The position numbers and the translations under genes are program-made. A stretch of 33,062 nucleotides of DNA from an uncultured Gammaproteobacteria bacterium (GTDB lineage: Bacteria > Pseudomonadota > Gammaproteobacteria > Pseudomonadales > Pseudohongiellaceae). Location: NCBI GenBank assembly GCA_903862645.1, contig CAIOZF010000131.1, positions 1 through 33,062 of the forward strand. The letters run 5' to 3'. Shown here in pieces: positions 1-9,567 of this stretch. Below the pieces are notes generated by a model, which searched no databases, was not told where the DNA came from, and saw only the letters and a program-made list of their open reading frames with translations. The stretch's first letter is position 1. The number at the start of each line of letters is the position of its first letter.

Positions 1-1179
1 AAGTTCGAAAGAAAAAAGACGCACGTGAACGTAGGTACAATCGGCCACGTAGACCATGGTAAGACAACGCTGACTGCGGCTTTGACGCGTGTATGTGCGG
101 AGACTTGGGGTGGAGAGATTCGAGCTTTCGATCAAATCGACAATGCCCCGGAAGAGAGAGAGCGAGGTATCACGATCAATACTTCCCACGTGGAGTACGA
201 CTCATCGATTCGCCACTACGCACACGTTGACTGTCCTGGGCACGCTGACTATGTAAAGAACATGATCACGGGTGCTGCGCAGATGGATGGCGCAATTTTG
301 GTGGTGTCCGCTGCTGACGGTCCAATGCCGCAGACGCGTGAGCACATCCTGCTGTCTCGTCAGGTGGGTGTCCCGTACATCGTTGTGTTCATGAACAAGG
401 CGGACATGGTAGATGACGCTGAGTTGCTGGAGCTGGTTGAGATGGAAGTGCGCGAGCTTCTTGATACCTATGATTTCCCGGGCGACGACACACCGATCGT
501 GATTGGTTCTGCGCTCAAGGCGCTGGAGGGTGACACGTCTGAGCTGGGCATGCCGGCAGTGCGCAAGCTGGTGGAAACGTTGGATGCGTATATCCCTGAT
601 CCAGTGCGTGATATTGAGAAGCCTTTCCTTTTGCCAATCGAAGACGTGTTCTCCATTTCTGGTCGTGGCACAGTCGTGACAGGCCGAATTGAGCGTGGCA
701 TTGTGAAGGTGGGCGACGAGATTGAGATTATAGGTCTTAAGGATACGACTAAGACTACTTGCACGGGTGTAGAGATGTTCCGCAAGTTGTTGGACGAGGG
801 TCGAGCGGGTGAGAACGTCGGTGTACTGTTGCGTGGTACCAAGCGTGAGGACGTAGAGCGTGGCCAGGTGTTGGCTAAGCCGGGCTCAATTACTCCGCAC
901 ACGAAGTTTGAGGCAGAGGTGTACATTCTGAGCAAGGAAGAGGGCGGTCGTCATACTCCGTTCTTCAAAGGTTACCGTCCGCAATTCTACTTCCGTACGA
1001 CGGATGTGACAGGGGCGTGTGAGCTTCCAGAGGATGTTGAGATGGTGATGCCGGGTGACAACATCAAGATGGTAGTGACGTTGATCAACCCGATTGCGAT
1101 GGATGATGGTCTGCGCTTTGCTATCCGTGAGGGTGGTCGAACTGTAGGTGCCGGCGTCGTTGCTAAGATTTTCGAATAA
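1..1179 (+). CDS. tuf: Elongation factor Tu, 5'-truncated by the window edge
   Basis: EF-Tu is the GTPase that brings aminoacyl-tRNA to the ribosomal A site. The reading frame is open from base 1 and reads [22 protein letters not shown], which matches the usual EF-Tu N-terminus after MAKE, so only about four codons are missing. The GTG at 25 is therefore an internal valine, not the start. Visible motifs are the P-loop GHVDHGKT, switch [19 protein letters not shown] and SAL, followed by beta-barrel domains 2 and 3 ending in VVAKIFE. Position just before rpsJ fits tufA at the end of a str operon (rpsL-rpsG-fusA-tuf) lying upstream. No clear terminator follows, so read-through into the S10 operon is possible. 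Confidence 0.97.
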   Translation, partial: KFERKKTHVNVGTIGHVDHGKTTLTAALTRVCAETWGGEIRAFDQIDNAPEERERGITINTSHVEYDSSIRHYAHVDCPGHADYVKNMITGAAQMDGAILVVSAADGPMPQTREHILLSRQVGVPYIVVFMNKADMVDDAELLELVEMEVRELLDTYDFPGDDTPIVIGSALKALEGDTSELGMPAVRKLVETLDAYIPDPVRDIEKPFLLPIEDVFSISGRGTVVTGRIERGIVKVGDEIEIIGLKDTTKTTCTGVEMFRKLLDEGRAGENVGVLLRGTKREDVERGQVLAKPGSITPHTKFEAEVYILSKEEGGRHTPFFKGYRPQFYFRTTDVTGACELPEDVEMVMPGDNIKMVVTLINPIAMDDGLRFAIREGGRTVGAGVVAKIFE

Positions 1180-1265
1180 ATACTTGTTTGTTGGAAGTGT
1201 GGCCGCCCGAGGGACGATGCAGGGATGTCAAGGGCAGGGATGTGAAGTAATTAAAGTTCTTTCGC

Positions 1266-1294
1266 TTGACACTGATCGGCCTCAACCTTAGAAT
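1266..1294 (+). promoter_or_regulatory. Sigma70 promoter of the S10 operon
   Basis: The -35 box TTGACA (1266-1271) is a perfect consensus and is followed after exactly 17 nt by TAGAAT (1289-1294), one mismatch from the -10 consensus. Transcription should start near 1300-1302, giving an rpsJ leader of about 85 nt. It is the strongest promoter match I found in the window and lies where the S10 operon promoter is expected. Confidence 0.85.
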
Positions 1295-1296
1295 CT

Positions 1297-1336
1297 CGCT
1301 TCCATTTTTTCTGTATTGAAGCTGAAAAAATAAGCG
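1297..1336 (+). promoter_or_regulatory. Hairpin at the 5' end of the S10 leader
   Basis: ATTTTTTC (1304-1311) pairs perfectly with GAAAAAAT (1324-1331). CGCTT (1297-1301) pairs with AAGCG (1332-1336) across a 2-nt bulge, and the loop is 12 nt. The hairpin starts at or just before the predicted transcription start, so the outer stem may be only partly transcribed. In E. coli the S10 leader carries the L4-responsive attenuation and translation control structure; whether this smaller, AU-rich hairpin does the same is inference. It could also simply protect the mRNA 5' end. Confidence 0.5.
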
Positions 1337-1383
1337 TATTTAGTAACTGTTTCATTTAAAAAGTTTTTTGGAGAATTGAGTAG

Positions 1384-1695
1384 ATGCAAAATCAGCGTAT
1401 TAGGATTCGGCTTAAAGCCTTTGATCATCGGCTGATCGATCAGTCTACTCAGGAAATCGTCGACACGGCGAAGCGGACCGGCGCCCAAGTGCGCGGCCCT
1501 ATTCCTCTGCCTACGAATACAGAGCGTTATACCATTCTGATTTCACCGCACGTGAATAAGGATGCGCGTGATCAATACGAAATCCGCACTCATAAGCGTT
1601 TGCTGGATATTGTTGAGCCCACCGAAAAGACTGTTGATGCTTTAATGAAGTTGGATCTGGCGGCTGGTGTAGAGGTTCAGATTAGTCTGGGTTGA
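1384..1695 (+). CDS. rpsJ: 30S ribosomal protein S10 (NusE)
   Basis: S10 is part of the 30S head and, as NusE, also joins NusB in transcription antitermination complexes. The 103-residue product has the same length as E. coli S10 and shows the typical start [14 protein letters not shown] and the loop [29 protein letters not shown] split across residues 39-67. The ATG is preceded by GGAG at 1370-1373 with 10-nt spacing. It is the first gene of the S10 operon. A 172-nt gap separates it from rplC, longer than the short gap in E. coli. Confidence 0.98.
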   Translation: MQNQRIRIRLKAFDHRLIDQSTQEIVDTAKRTGAQVRGPIPLPTNTERYTILISPHVNKDARDQYEIRTHKRLLDIVEPTEKTVDALMKLDLAAGVEVQISLG

Positions 1696-1719
1696 TGCCG
1701 CGTGCATTTTTCAGATTGA

Positions 1720-1748
1720 TTGCCGGGTTTGCAGCAGCGCAGTATATA
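1720..1748 (+). promoter_or_regulatory. Candidate internal promoter between rpsJ and rplC
   Basis: TTGCCG (1720-1725) and TATATA (1743-1748) are separated by 17 nt, each close to the sigma70 boxes, and the -10 lies in an AT-rich run. The site sits in a 172-nt gap inside what is otherwise a tightly packed operon. A start near 1755 would give rplC a leader of about 110 nt. Prediction rests on the motif alone. Confidence 0.4.
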
Positions 1749-1867
1749 TATTGGTGATACTGATAAAACTTGCCTACGGGCACGTTGATTCTGTTCTGTA
1801 GCGAACATGGTGTAATGCGAAAGCAGCCATAGCGGGTTTCAGCCCCGTACACGATGAGGTTTATAAA

Positions 1868-2521
1868 ATGTCGATTGGATTAGTCGGTCGAAAAAGCGGC
1901 ATGACGCGCGTTTTCACTGAAGAAGGTTTGTCTATACCGGTTACGGTCGTCGAAGTTCATCCCAACAGGGTGACTCAGATCAAGACCGCCGCAGTTGACG
2001 GCTACAGTGCTGTCCAGGTTACTACTGGCGAGCGTAAGGCGTCACGAGTTTCTAAGTCTCTGGCTGGGCATTTTGCTAAGGCGGGTACCGAGGCCGGTTC
2101 CGGTCTTTGGGAGCTGCGTGCAGACGCAGACCAGTTGAGTCATCTTGCTACAGGTAACGAGCTTACCGTTGAGCAGTTCTCTGCAGGGCAAAAGGTCGAC
2201 GTTACCGGCACCTCGAAAGGTAAGGGTTTTCAGGGCGTCATCAAGCGCCACAACTTCCATATGCAGGATGCCACGCACGGTAATTCACGTTCGCATCGTG
2301 TTCCTGGCTCTATTGGTCAGTGTCAGACCCCGGGTCGCGTATGGAAGGGCAAGAAGATGGCAGGTCATATGGGTGATGCTCGTGTGACTACCCAGAGCCT
2401 CGAGATCATACAGGTAGATGTCGCCAACAACCTTTTGCTCGTTAAGGGTGCGCTTCCTGGCGCAACAGGCTCCAATGTCATCATTCGTCCTTCTGTTAAA
2501 TATCCAGTGTCCAAGGGGTAA
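1868..2521 (+). CDS. rplC: 50S ribosomal protein L3
   Basis: L3 is an early assembly protein of the 50S subunit that reaches toward the peptidyl transferase centre. The 217-residue product is slightly longer than E. coli L3 (209). It carries the conserved block [16 protein letters not shown] and then [20 protein letters not shown], which includes the glutamine that PrmB methylates in E. coli (GQNQTPG there). The next gene, rplD, begins 3 nt after its stop, and the end of rplC supplies rplD's ribosome binding site AAGGGG, so the two are probably translationally coupled. Confidence 0.97.
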   Translation: MSIGLVGRKSGMTRVFTEEGLSIPVTVVEVHPNRVTQIKTAAVDGYSAVQVTTGERKASRVSKSLAGHFAKAGTEAGSGLWELRADADQLSHLATGNELTVEQFSAGQKVDVTGTSKGKGFQGVIKRHNFHMQDATHGNSRSHRVPGSIGQCQTPGRVWKGKKMAGHMGDARVTTQSLEIIQVDVANNLLLVKGALPGATGSNVIIRPSVKYPVSKG

Positions 2522-2524
2522 GCA

Positions 2525-3145
2525 ATGGAATTAAATATTGCAAAACCCGGCAATCAGCAGGGTAAAGAAACCATTTCTATATCTGATGAGGCGTTCGGGC
2601 GTGAGTTCAACGAAGCGCTGGTTCATCAGACCGTAACTACCTTTCTTGCTGGTGCAAGGCAGGGTACTGTTCAGCAGAAAACTCGCTCCGACGTCAGCGG
2701 TGGTGGTCGTAAGCCTTGGCGTCAGAAGGGAACTGGGCGTGCACGTGCAGGTACCATTCGTAGTCCGCTGTGGCGTACCGGTGGTGTGACATTTGCTGCG
2801 CGCCCTCAGGATCACAGCAAAAAGCTAAACAAGAAAATGTATCGTGGCGCGATGGCCTGCATCATGTCCGAACTGATAAGGCAGGGTCGTTTGCTGATAG
2901 TTGACGATTTCGTTGTCAGTTCTCACAAAACTAAGGATCTGGTCAGCAAACTCAACGAATTTGCTCTCGATAACGTGTTGATCGTTGCGGAAGATATTGC
3001 AGAGAATTTGTTTTTGGCGGCACGTAATCTTCATAAGGTCGATGTGCTCGATGCTGCTGGATTGGATCCTGTGAGTCTGATCGGTTTCGATAAGGTGCTG
3101 ATGACGGTGCCCGCACTAAAGAAAGTTGAGGAGATGCTGTCGTGA
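2525..3145 (+). CDS. rplD: 50S ribosomal protein L4
   Basis: L4 lines the polypeptide exit tunnel and in E. coli also represses the S10 operon by acting on the rpsJ leader. The product is 206 residues (E. coli 201). The extended tunnel loop is recognisable around residues 60-95, with [19 protein letters not shown] and then SPLWRTGG. Its last codons overlap the GTG start of rplW by 4 nt (GTGA). If the L4 autoregulation is conserved, its target would be the leader hairpin near 1297-1336. Confidence 0.97.
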   Translation: MELNIAKPGNQQGKETISISDEAFGREFNEALVHQTVTTFLAGARQGTVQQKTRSDVSGGGRKPWRQKGTGRARAGTIRSPLWRTGGVTFAARPQDHSKKLNKKMYRGAMACIMSELIRQGRLLIVDDFVVSSHKTKDLVSKLNEFALDNVLIVAEDIAENLFLAARNLHKVDVLDAAGLDPVSLIGFDKVLMTVPALKKVEEMLS

Positions 3146-3441
3146 ATCAAGCGAGACTGTATTCGATAATTCTTGGTCCGCATATTTCTGAGAAGGCTAC
3201 CATCATGGCTGAAGTAAGAAATCAAGTGGCATTTAAGGTGGCGAACGATGCTACCAAGAGCGAAATCAAGGAAGCGGTTGAGACCATATTTAAAGTCTCT
3301 GTTGCCGGGCTTCAGGTACTTAACGTTAAGGGTAAGACCAAGCGTACTGCGCGTGGTGGTATCCGTAAAAAATCAAACTGGAAAAAGGCTTATGTTCTGC
3401 TTGAGCAGGGTCATGAAATTGACTTTGCCGAGTTGAGCTAA
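3142..3441 (+). CDS. rplW: 50S ribosomal protein L23
   Basis: L23 sits at the exit of the nascent-chain tunnel and docks trigger factor and SRP. The product is 99 residues, close to E. coli L23 (100). It shows the conserved opening [11 protein letters not shown] and the basic hairpin [20 protein letters not shown]. Translation starts at GTG and overlaps the rplD stop by 4 nt, a typical coupling arrangement. Next gene rplB follows after 18 nt. Confidence 0.97.
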   Translation: MNQARLYSIILGPHISEKATIMAEVRNQVAFKVANDATKSEIKEAVETIFKVSVAGLQVLNVKGKTKRTARGGIRKKSNWKKAYVLLEQGHEIDFAELS

Positions 3442-3459
3442 GAAAAGGGGTTAACGGTC

Positions 3460-4290
3460 ATGGCAGTTGTAAAGTGTAAACCAACCTCTCCAGGGCGCAG
3501 ATTCGTAGTCAAGGTTGTAAACAAGGATCTGCATAAAGGCGAACCATACGGACCGTTGCTTGCGACGAAGACTAAGTCTGGCGGTCGCAATAACTTGGGT
3601 CGGATCACTACTCGTCACGTGGGTGGTGGTCATAAGCAGAAGTATCGTATTGTCGATTTCCGTCGCGACAAGGATGGTATTCCCGGCACAGTTGAGAGAC
3701 TGGAATACGATCCGAATAGAACAGCGCACATTGCTTTGATGCTTTATGCAGATGGAGAGCGACGTTACATAATCGCTCCAGCCAAGGTTGCTGCGGGCGA
3801 CGTCTTGGTTTCAGGAGAGGCCGCGTCAATTAAGCCGGGTAACTGTTTGCCTCTGCGAAACATCCCGCTTGGTAGTACGGTTCACTGTGTTGAGATGAAG
3901 CCTGGCAAGGGCGCCCAGATCGCGCGTAGTGCTGGCGCTTCTGCGCAGCTCGTTGCAAGAGAAGGTGGTTATGCAACCCTTCGCTTGCGTTCCGGCGAGA
4001 TGAGAAAAATATTGGCTGAATGCCGTGCAACCATGGGTGAAGTTTCCAATGCAGAACACGCTCTGCGGTCCTTAGGGAAAGCCGGTGCTGTACGTTGGCG
4101 TGGTGTTCGTCCGACCGTCCGTGGTGTGGCGATGAACCCGGTCGATCACCCTCATGGTGGTGGCGAAGGCCGTACCTCTGGTGGACGCCATCCTGTGTCT
4201 CCATGGGGTGTTCCAACGAAGGGTTATAAAACCAGAACAAACAAGCGTACCACCAAGCTGATTGTACGCCGCAGAAATGCGAGCCGATAA
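3460..4290 (+). CDS. rplB: 50S ribosomal protein L2
   Basis: L2 helps join the subunits and supports the peptidyl transferase centre. The product is 276 residues (E. coli 273). The C-terminal signature [20 protein letters not shown] contains the conserved histidine equivalent to E. coli His229. The N-terminal RNA-binding part shows [20 protein letters not shown]. The N-terminus is typical of the family with TSPGRRFVV. It is preceded by AAGGGG at 3445-3450 and lies in the usual rplW-rplB-rpsS order. Confidence 0.98.
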   Translation: MAVVKCKPTSPGRRFVVKVVNKDLHKGEPYGPLLATKTKSGGRNNLGRITTRHVGGGHKQKYRIVDFRRDKDGIPGTVERLEYDPNRTAHIALMLYADGERRYIIAPAKVAAGDVLVSGEAASIKPGNCLPLRNIPLGSTVHCVEMKPGKGAQIARSAGASAQLVAREGGYATLRLRSGEMRKILAECRATMGEVSNAEHALRSLGKAGAVRWRGVRPTVRGVAMNPVDHPHGGGEGRTSGGRHPVSPWGVPTKGYKTRTNKRTTKLIVRRRNASR

Positions 4291-4314
4291 CGGCTCCTAC
4301 TAGAGGAAATAAAA

Positions 4315-4590
4315 GTGCCACGTTCACTGAAAAAAGGTCCCTTCATAGACCTTCATTTGATGAAGAAAGTGCAAACAGCGATGGAGAACAACGACAAGCG
4401 TCCTATAAAGACTTGGTCGCGTCGTTCGATGATTTCTCCAGACATGATTGGTTTGACAATAGCAGTCCACAACGGTCGCCAGCATGTGCCTGTGTTTGTT
4501 TCCGAGGATATGGTTGGTCACAAAATGGGCGAGTTCGCTCTGACTCGCACCTTCCGTGGTCACGCGGCTGATAAGAAAGCCAAGCGCTAA
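4315..4590 (+). CDS. rpsS: 30S ribosomal protein S19
   Basis: S19 lies in the 30S head, pairs with S13 and contacts the A-site tRNA region. The product of 91 residues matches the family length (E. coli 92). It starts at GTG with AGAGGA about 8 nt upstream. Diagnostic stretches are [17 protein letters not shown] at the N-terminus and [20 protein letters not shown] in the middle. Ends with the basic tail DKKAKR. Intergenic spacing to rplV is 17 nt. Confidence 0.97.
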   Translation: MPRSLKKGPFIDLHLMKKVQTAMENNDKRPIKTWSRRSMISPDMIGLTIAVHNGRQHVPVFVSEDMVGHKMGEFALTRTFRGHAADKKAKR

Positions 4591-4607
4591 TTAACGGGGA
4601 TATAGAG

Positions 4608-4940
4608 ATGGAAGTGGTTGCTAAATTAAAAGGCGCTCGGCTCTCTGCACAAAAAGCGAGACTGGTGGCTGATCAGATCCGCGGCAAGGGTGTTGAAGAA
4701 GCCTTGCAGTTGCTGACATTCAGCCCCAAAAAGGGTGCCGAAATTATAAAGAAAGTGCTCGACTCGGCCATTGCTAACGCCGAGCACAACGAAGGTGCTG
4801 ATGTGGATGAGTTAAAAGTATCAACCATTTACGTCGACGAAGGAGTAACAATGAAGCGGATTAGTCCACGGGCCAAAGGAAGAGCGGATCGCATCTTCAA
4901 ACGCTCTTGCCACATCACCGTTAAAGTAGCCGATAAGTAG
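4608..4940 (+). CDS. rplV: 50S ribosomal protein L22
   Basis: L22 forms, with L4, the constriction of the exit tunnel; mutations in its hairpin give macrolide resistance in many bacteria. The 110-residue product has the E. coli length. The recognisable parts are [22 protein letters not shown] at the N-terminus (split here by position, residues 4-24) and the hairpin region [21 protein letters not shown], without any visible insertion or deletion relative to the usual loop. It is followed by rpsC after 9 nt. Confidence 0.97.
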   Translation: MEVVAKLKGARLSAQKARLVADQIRGKGVEEALQLLTFSPKKGAEIIKKVLDSAIANAEHNEGADVDELKVSTIYVDEGVTMKRISPRAKGRADRIFKRSCHITVKVADK

Positions 4941-4949
4941 GAGATTGGG

Positions 4950-5618
4950 ATGGGTCAAAAAGTACATCCAACCGGAATTCGGCTTGGTATTGTCAAGAAG
5001 CACACGTCAGTGTGGTTCGCTGAAGGCAAAAATTACGCAGAAAATCTGCTTGTCGATCTGAGAGTGCGCGCATTGCTCAGGAAGAAGCTTGCTGCGGCGT
5101 CTGTTTCTCGTATCGAGATTGAGCGCCCTGCACAAACTGCAAGAATTACAATTTTCACTGCCCGCCCTGGCATAGTCATCGGCAAGAAGGGCGAGGATGT
5201 TGAAACGCTGCGAGCCATGCTTGCAAAAGAAATGGGTGTGCCTGTGCACCTCAACATTGAGGAAATTCGCAAGCCTGATCTGGATGCCCAGCTTGTGGCC
5301 GACAGCGTTGCTCAGCAACTTGAGCGCCGTGTCATGTTCCGGCGCGCCATGAAGCGCGTTGTACAGAACGCCATGCGTCAGGGCGCTGAAGGAATTAAAG
5401 TACAGGTCGGTGGGCGTCTGGGTGGTGCAGAAATTGCTCGGTCAGAGTGGTACCGGGAAGGTCGTGTGCCGCTGCACACCTTGCGTGCAGATATCGACTA
5501 CGCGACATCTGAGGCAAGCACTACCTACGGCCAGATTGGCGTAAAGGTATGGATTTTCAAAGGTGAAGTGCTGAAGCTTCACCAAGCCGTTCCGGCTCCA
5601 CAGAAAGCGTCTAAGTAG
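4950..5618 (+). CDS. rpsC: 30S ribosomal protein S3
   Basis: S3 is at the mRNA entry channel, with S4 and S5 forming the ribosomal helicase ring. The product is 222 residues (E. coli 233), slightly short at the C-terminus. The N-terminus [16 protein letters not shown] and the KH motif with [14 protein letters not shown] are clear. The C-terminal domain carries [18 protein letters not shown] and [14 protein letters not shown]. Its start codon follows GGAG-like AGGAG at 4939-4943. Confidence 0.97.
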   Translation: MGQKVHPTGIRLGIVKKHTSVWFAEGKNYAENLLVDLRVRALLRKKLAAASVSRIEIERPAQTARITIFTARPGIVIGKKGEDVETLRAMLAKEMGVPVHLNIEEIRKPDLDAQLVADSVAQQLERRVMFRRAMKRVVQNAMRQGAEGIKVQVGGRLGGAEIARSEWYREGRVPLHTLRADIDYATSEASTTYGQIGVKVWIFKGEVLKLHQAVPAPQKASK

Positions 5619-5631
5619 GGGGTCGGCCAAG

Positions 5632-6045
5632 ATGTTACAACCAAAACGTACAAAGTTTCGCAAGATGATGAAGGGCCGTAATCGCGGCCTCTCGCATCGT
5701 GGTAGTAACGTGGATTTTGGTGAGTTTGGTCTTAAGGCTATCTCTCGCGGCAGGCTTACAGCCCGTCAGATTGAATCTGCAAGACGTGCAATGACTCGCC
5801 ACGTGAAGCGTGGAGGCAAGATATGGATTCGTGTGTTTCCTGACAAGCCAATCACTCAGAAGCCTCTGGAAGTGCGTCAGGGCAAAGGTAAGGGCAACGT
5901 CGAGTATTGGGTAGCGCAGATCCAGCCGGGTCGCATTATGTTTGAAATTGAAGGTGTTGATGAGACGATGGCAAGAGAGGCGTTTCAGCTGGCTGCTGCT
6001 AAGCTGCCGTTTGAGACCACTTTTGTTAAGCGGACGGTGATGTAA
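5632..6045 (+). CDS. rplP: 50S ribosomal protein L16
   Basis: L16 organises the A-site region of the 50S subunit. The product is 137 residues (E. coli 136), beginning [17 protein letters not shown]. The block [20 protein letters not shown] contains the arginine hydroxylated by YcfD (RoxA) in E. coli; here the next residue is Gln instead of Met. The stop codon overlaps the rpmC start by one base (TAATG), so translation of the pair is probably coupled. Confidence 0.97.
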   Translation: MLQPKRTKFRKMMKGRNRGLSHRGSNVDFGEFGLKAISRGRLTARQIESARRAMTRHVKRGGKIWIRVFPDKPITQKPLEVRQGKGKGNVEYWVAQIQPGRIMFEIEGVDETMAREAFQLAAAKLPFETTFVKRTVM

Positions 6046-6242
6046 TGAAAGCCAATGAATTGCGTGAAAAGACCGTTTCTGAACTGAACGATCAACTGAA
6101 CACGCTGTATCGTGAAAAGTTCACCTGCAGAATGCAGAAGAGTACCGGACAGCTTGCTCAGTCACACCTGACGGGCAAAATCAGGAAAGATATCGCCCGG
6201 GTTAAGACTATCATTACAGAAAAAGAGAAAGTTGGGTCCTGA
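6045..6242 (+). CDS. rpmC: 50S ribosomal protein L29
   Basis: L29 lies beside L23 near the tunnel exit. The 65-residue product fits the family (E. coli 63) and begins [18 protein letters not shown]. The conserved helix end, usually NLRxxxATGQL, reads [16 protein letters not shown], and then [12 protein letters not shown]. The ATG overlaps the last base of the rplP stop, and rpsQ starts 2 nt after its own stop. Confidence 0.96.
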   Translation: MKANELREKTVSELNDQLNTLYREKFTCRMQKSTGQLAQSHLTGKIRKDIARVKTIITEKEKVGS

Positions 6243-6244
6243 AT

Positions 6245-6523
6245 ATGTCGCTTAGTGAAACTACATTAGAGAAAACCGGGCGCATCGTGTCCGGCAGGGT
6301 TGTAAGCAACAAGATGGATAAATCCATTGTTGTCTTGGTCGAGCGCAGGGTAAAGCATCCCGTGTATGGCAAGTACATTACTCGTTCAACAAGGTTGCAT
6401 GCGCATGACGCAAACAACGAGTGCAACGAAGGTGACGCTGTCACCATCAAGGAAGTGCGTCCCATTTCTAAGACCAAGACGTGGGCGCTTGTGTCCATCG
6501 ACGAAAGAGCCGTCGAAGTCTAA
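6245..6523 (+). CDS. rpsQ: 30S ribosomal protein S17
   Basis: S17 is a primary 16S rRNA-binding protein of the OB-fold type. The product is 92 residues, a little longer than E. coli S17 (84). It shows [20 protein letters not shown] and then [20 protein letters not shown] and [14 protein letters not shown]. It ends the S10 group, and an 81-nt gap follows before rplN. In E. coli the spc promoter lies in this gap, but I could not pick a convincing promoter here. Confidence 0.97.
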   Translation: MSLSETTLEKTGRIVSGRVVSNKMDKSIVVLVERRVKHPVYGKYITRSTRLHAHDANNECNEGDAVTIKEVRPISKTKTWALVSIDERAVEV

Positions 6524-6604
6524 TCAAAGTTTTAACACAGAGTTTAGGATTCGCAGACTCATAGTCGCTGATGCGATAACCAGTTAAGCGTTCGGAGAGA
6601 ATCG

Positions 6605-6973
6605 ATGATTCAAGTACAGTCATACCTTGATGTGGCAGACAATAGCGGTGCGAAGCGAGTAATGTGCATCAAGGTGCTGGGCGGCTCGCACCGTCGTTAT
6701 GCTCGTATTGGCGATGTCATTAAAGTGACGGTCAAAGAAGCGATTCCGCGAGGCAAGGTCAAGAAAGGCCAGGTGCTTACAGCCCTGGTTGTGCGCACAA
6801 AGAAAGGTGTTCGCAGAGGTGACGGTTCCCTTATCAAATTTGACGATAACGCGGCGATCCTCTTGAACAACCAGCATGCCCCTATTGGAACACGTGTATT
6901 TGGGCCAGTAACGCGCGAACTGCGTACAGAGAAGTTTATGCGAATTATTTCATTAGCACCTGAAGTGCTATAG
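6605..6973 (+). CDS. rplN: 50S ribosomal protein L14
   Basis: L14 binds 23S rRNA at the subunit interface and takes part in an intersubunit bridge; RsfS silencing factor also binds L14. The product is 122 residues (E. coli 123), starting [20 protein letters not shown] and containing [20 protein letters not shown] and [18 protein letters not shown] at 6595-6600 precedes the ATG. It is the first gene of the spc group. Confidence 0.97.
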   Translation: MIQVQSYLDVADNSGAKRVMCIKVLGGSHRRYARIGDVIKVTVKEAIPRGKVKKGQVLTALVVRTKKGVRRGDGSLIKFDDNAAILLNNQHAPIGTRVFGPVTRELRTEKFMRIISLAPEVL

Positions 6974-7001
6974 AACAGAGACAGAGATTGAGGCTGCGGT
7001 T

Positions 7002-7313
7002 ATGCGAAAGATTAAGTGCAACGACGAAGTGATAGTGATCACCGGTAAGGATAAGGGAAAGCGCGGAACTGTTTCTCGATTGATAGGCGACGATAAGGTT
7101 GTGGTCGCAGGCGTGAACATGGTTAAACGTCATACCAAGCCTAATCCGAACGCTGGACAGTCTGGTGGGATCATCGAGAAAGAAGCAGCGATCAGCATTT
7201 CGAACATCGCAATCTTCAACCCTGAGTCCAGCAAGGCGGATCGAGTGGGGTTTAAGGTTGAGGATGGAAAGAAGGCGCGAGTTTTCAAGTCCACTAATAA
7301 AGAAATAGATTAA
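7002..7313 (+). CDS. rplX: 50S ribosomal protein L24
   Basis: L24 initiates 50S assembly and binds the 5' end of 23S rRNA. The product is 103 residues (E. coli 104). The KOW motif near the N-terminus reads [18 protein letters not shown], followed by [19 protein letters not shown] and the acidic-to-basic C-terminal half. The next gene, rplE, begins 20 nt downstream. In E. coli the S8 repressor site lies at the rplX-rplE junction; I did not model an equivalent here. Confidence 0.97.
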   Translation: MRKIKCNDEVIVITGKDKGKRGTVSRLIGDDKVVVAGVNMVKRHTKPNPNAGQSGGIIEKEAAISISNIAIFNPESSKADRVGFKVEDGKKARVFKSTNKEID

Positions 7314-7333
7314 CGTAAATTCAGGTTGCCCAA

Positions 7334-7903
7334 ATGGCTCAGTTGAAAGAGTTTTACAAGAAAGAAGTGATTCCAGCCCTGACCAAACAGTTCGGGTACG
7401 ATAATCCAATGCGTGTACCCAAAATCACCAAAGTGGTTTTGAACATGGGTGTCGGGGAAGCGGTTGGTGACAAGAAGATACTGGATGGCGCAGCAAATGA
7501 GCTGGCCCTGATCAGTGGTCAGAAAGTTGTTATCACCAAAGCTCGTAAATCTATCGCAGGATTCAAGATACGTGCTGGCTGGCCAATTGGTTGCAAGGTT
7601 ACATTGCGAGGAGAACGCATGTATGAATTCCTTGAGCGTCTGGTTGGTGTTGCGATACCACGTATTCGTGACTTCCGGGGCCTAAACCCGAAAGCATTCG
7701 ACGGCAGAGGTAATTACGCGATGGGAGTGACGGAGCAGATCATTTTTCCAGAGGTCGACTACGACAAAGTAGAACATCTCCGCGGTCTGGACATTACGAT
7801 TACAACTACCGCTCAATCGGATGATGAAGGACGTGCGTTGCTCACAGCAATGCGCTTCCCGTTCAAAGGCACTATCGCGAAACCAGAGACGAAGGAGTCT
7901 TAA
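7334..7903 (+). CDS. rplE: 50S ribosomal protein L5
   Basis: L5 binds 5S rRNA in the central protuberance with L18 and L25. The product is 189 residues, about ten longer than E. coli L5 (179). The excess is at the C-terminus, after [14 protein letters not shown]. Conserved segments include [40 protein letters not shown] and the [20 protein letters not shown] loop. It is separated from rpsN by 1 nt, and the SD of rpsN (GAAGGAG) lies inside its last codons. Confidence 0.97.
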   Translation: MAQLKEFYKKEVIPALTKQFGYDNPMRVPKITKVVLNMGVGEAVGDKKILDGAANELALISGQKVVITKARKSIAGFKIRAGWPIGCKVTLRGERMYEFLERLVGVAIPRIRDFRGLNPKAFDGRGNYAMGVTEQIIFPEVDYDKVEHLRGLDITITTTAQSDDEGRALLTAMRFPFKGTIAKPETKES

Positions 7904-7904
7904 T

Positions 7905-8210
7905 ATGGCGAAAACATCGATTCTGGCCCGTGAGAAGAAACGCGCCTTGACTGTGGCCAAGTTTGCAGTAAAGCGCGCGGCAGTGAAGGCAGTACTGAAG
8001 GACCTCAACGCTACCGACGAAGAAAAATGGGATGCGCAGGTTAAGCTGCAGAAAATGCCGCGGGATGCGAGCCCGGTTCGTCAACGGAACCGTTGCAGAA
8101 TTACTGGTCGCCCGCATGGTGTGTACCGCAAGTTTGGGATGTGTCGTCACAAGCTGCGTGAAGCAGCTATGCGCGGCGATGTGCCCGGATTGACAAAGGC
8201 AAGCTGGTAA
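7905..8210 (+). CDS. rpsN: 30S ribosomal protein S14, zinc-free type
   Basis: S14 is in the 30S head near the P and A sites. I place the start at ATG 7905 ([14 protein letters not shown]), 8 nt after GAAGGAG, not at the longer in-frame option overlapping rplE. This gives 101 residues, exactly the E. coli length. The C-terminal signature [20 protein letters not shown] is present, and the paired CxxC zinc motifs of the short form are absent, so this is the long, zinc-independent (C-minus) form. Confidence 0.97.
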   Translation: MAKTSILAREKKRALTVAKFAVKRAAVKAVLKDLNATDEEKWDAQVKLQKMPRDASPVRQRNRCRITGRPHGVYRKFGMCRHKLREAAMRGDVPGLTKASW

Positions 8211-8225
8211 GCAGGAGTATAAATT

Positions 8226-8621
8226 ATGAGTATGTCTGACCCGATTGCAGATTTGTTGACCCGCATCAGAAATGCCCAGATGGCAAAGCTACCCAATATC
8301 GTCTGTCCATCTTCGAAGAGCAAGGTTGCGATTTGCCGCGTGCTTCAGGACGAGGGCTATATAGCTAGCTTCTCAGTTTCTGAAGCGGACAACAAGGCTG
8401 TGCTTACCGTCGATCTTAAGTACTACGAGGGCCGACCTGTAATTGAAGAGATCAAGAGAGAGAGCCGTCCTGGTCTGAGATTGTACCGCGGTAAAGCAGA
8501 CCTTCCCAAGAATAGGGGTGGTTTGGGTATCGCGATAGTCTCAACGCACCAGGGACTCATGACTGACAAACAAGCTCGTGCTGCGGGTCTTGGTGGCGAA
8601 GTTTTGTGTACAGTGTTCTAA
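8226..8621 (+). CDS. rpsH: 30S ribosomal protein S8
   Basis: S8 organises the central domain of 16S rRNA and in E. coli represses the spc operon. The product is 131 residues (E. coli 130). It begins [18 protein letters not shown], aligning with E. coli MSMQDPIADMLTRIRNGQ, so the first of two nearby ATGs is preferred. It ends [11 protein letters not shown], the family's standard C-terminus. GCAGGAG at 8211-8217 serves as SD. Confidence 0.97.
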   Translation: MSMSDPIADLLTRIRNAQMAKLPNIVCPSSKSKVAICRVLQDEGYIASFSVSEADNKAVLTVDLKYYEGRPVIEEIKRESRPGLRLYRGKADLPKNRGGLGIAIVSTHQGLMTDKQARAAGLGGEVLCTVF

Positions 8622-8657
8622 ACACAAATTCAGTAATCCAGTTAATAGAGCAAGAAT

Positions 8658-9191
8658 ATGTCCAGAGTAGCAAATAACCCGGTTCAATTGCCGAACGGTG
8701 TTGAGGCGACATTAGCGGAAGGTCTGTTCTCCGTTAAAGGGAGCAAAGGCAGCCTGCAGATGGCTTTGCACAGTTCGGTCCAGATTTCTCAGGAAGGCGA
8801 TACCTTGCGCGTGTCTGCCAAGAACAAGACCAGAGAGGCAGTTGCGCTGTCTGGAACGTTCAGGGCGCTTGTGAACAATATGGTCACCGGCGTGAGCAAG
8901 GGCTTTCAGAAAAAATTGCAGCTTCAGGGTGTTGGTTATCGTGCCAAGGCTCAGGGCGATATGCTGAATATTTCGGTGGGGTTTTCTCATCCTGTCGATT
9001 TCGTTGTGCCTAAGGGTATTACTGCGGAGACGCCGACTCCTACGGAGATTGTGCTTTCCGGTGCAGATAAGCAGTTAGTGGGCGAGGTTGCAGCCAAAAT
9101 ACGCGAGTTCCGTCCGCCAGAGCCATATAAGGGCAAAGGCATTCGTTATCTCGATGAAAATGTGTATAGGAAAGAAGCTAAGAAGAAATAA
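8658..9191 (+). CDS. rplF: 50S ribosomal protein L6
   Basis: L6 lies near the sarcin-ricin loop and the factor-binding site. At 177 residues it has the E. coli length. It begins [19 protein letters not shown], has [20 protein letters not shown], and ends with the signature [20 protein letters not shown], followed by a lysine-rich tail. A 36-nt AT-rich gap separates it from rpsH; rplR follows after 11 nt. Confidence 0.97.
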   Translation: MSRVANNPVQLPNGVEATLAEGLFSVKGSKGSLQMALHSSVQISQEGDTLRVSAKNKTREAVALSGTFRALVNNMVTGVSKGFQKKLQLQGVGYRAKAQGDMLNISVGFSHPVDFVVPKGITAETPTPTEIVLSGADKQLVGEVAAKIREFRPPEPYKGKGIRYLDENVYRKEAKKK

Positions 9192-9202
9192 GGCTTGAGA
9201 CT

Positions 9203-9553
9203 ATGAACGTAAAGAAGCAGGCACGGTTGCGTCGTGCACGTAAGACCAGAGCAAAGATCAGTCAGCTGAACGTGAACCGTCTGTGTGTATTCCGCACGCC
9301 GCGTCATATTTATGCTCAAATTATTTCTCCAAGCGGCGCCGAAGTGTTGGCGAGCGCTTCTACCCTCGACAAATCCCTCAGGGGCACTGTCACTGGAAAC
9401 GTTGCAGCGGCTACGATTATCGGCGGCATGATTGCCGAGCGAGCCAAAGCTGCAGGAGTCGGCAAGGTTGCGTTTGACCGCGCTGGATATAACTACCATG
9501 GCCGAGTTAAGGCATTGGCCGAAGCCGCACGTGAAGGCGGTCTTGAATTTTAA
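9203..9553 (+). CDS. rplR: 50S ribosomal protein L18
   Basis: L18 carries 5S rRNA into the central protuberance. The 116-residue product fits the family (E. coli 117). It has the basic N-terminal [12 protein letters not shown], the [18 protein letters not shown] block, and the C-terminal [20 protein letters not shown] followed by AREGGLEF. The rpsE start lies 14 nt beyond its stop. Confidence 0.97.
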   Translation: MNVKKQARLRRARKTRAKISQLNVNRLCVFRTPRHIYAQIISPSGAEVLASASTLDKSLRGTVTGNVAAATIIGGMIAERAKAAGVGKVAFDRAGYNYHGRVKALAEAAREGGLEF

Positions 9554-9567
9554 GGGTTGAATGAGAT

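Noticed and set aside
25-27. GTG as tuf start
   Set aside because: The upstream codons from base 1 encode the conserved KFERKKTH of EF-Tu, so this GTG is an internal valine.
1219-1243. GCAGGGATGT direct repeat between tuf and rpsJ
   Set aside because: Only two copies, 15 bp apart; no partner features to give it meaning.
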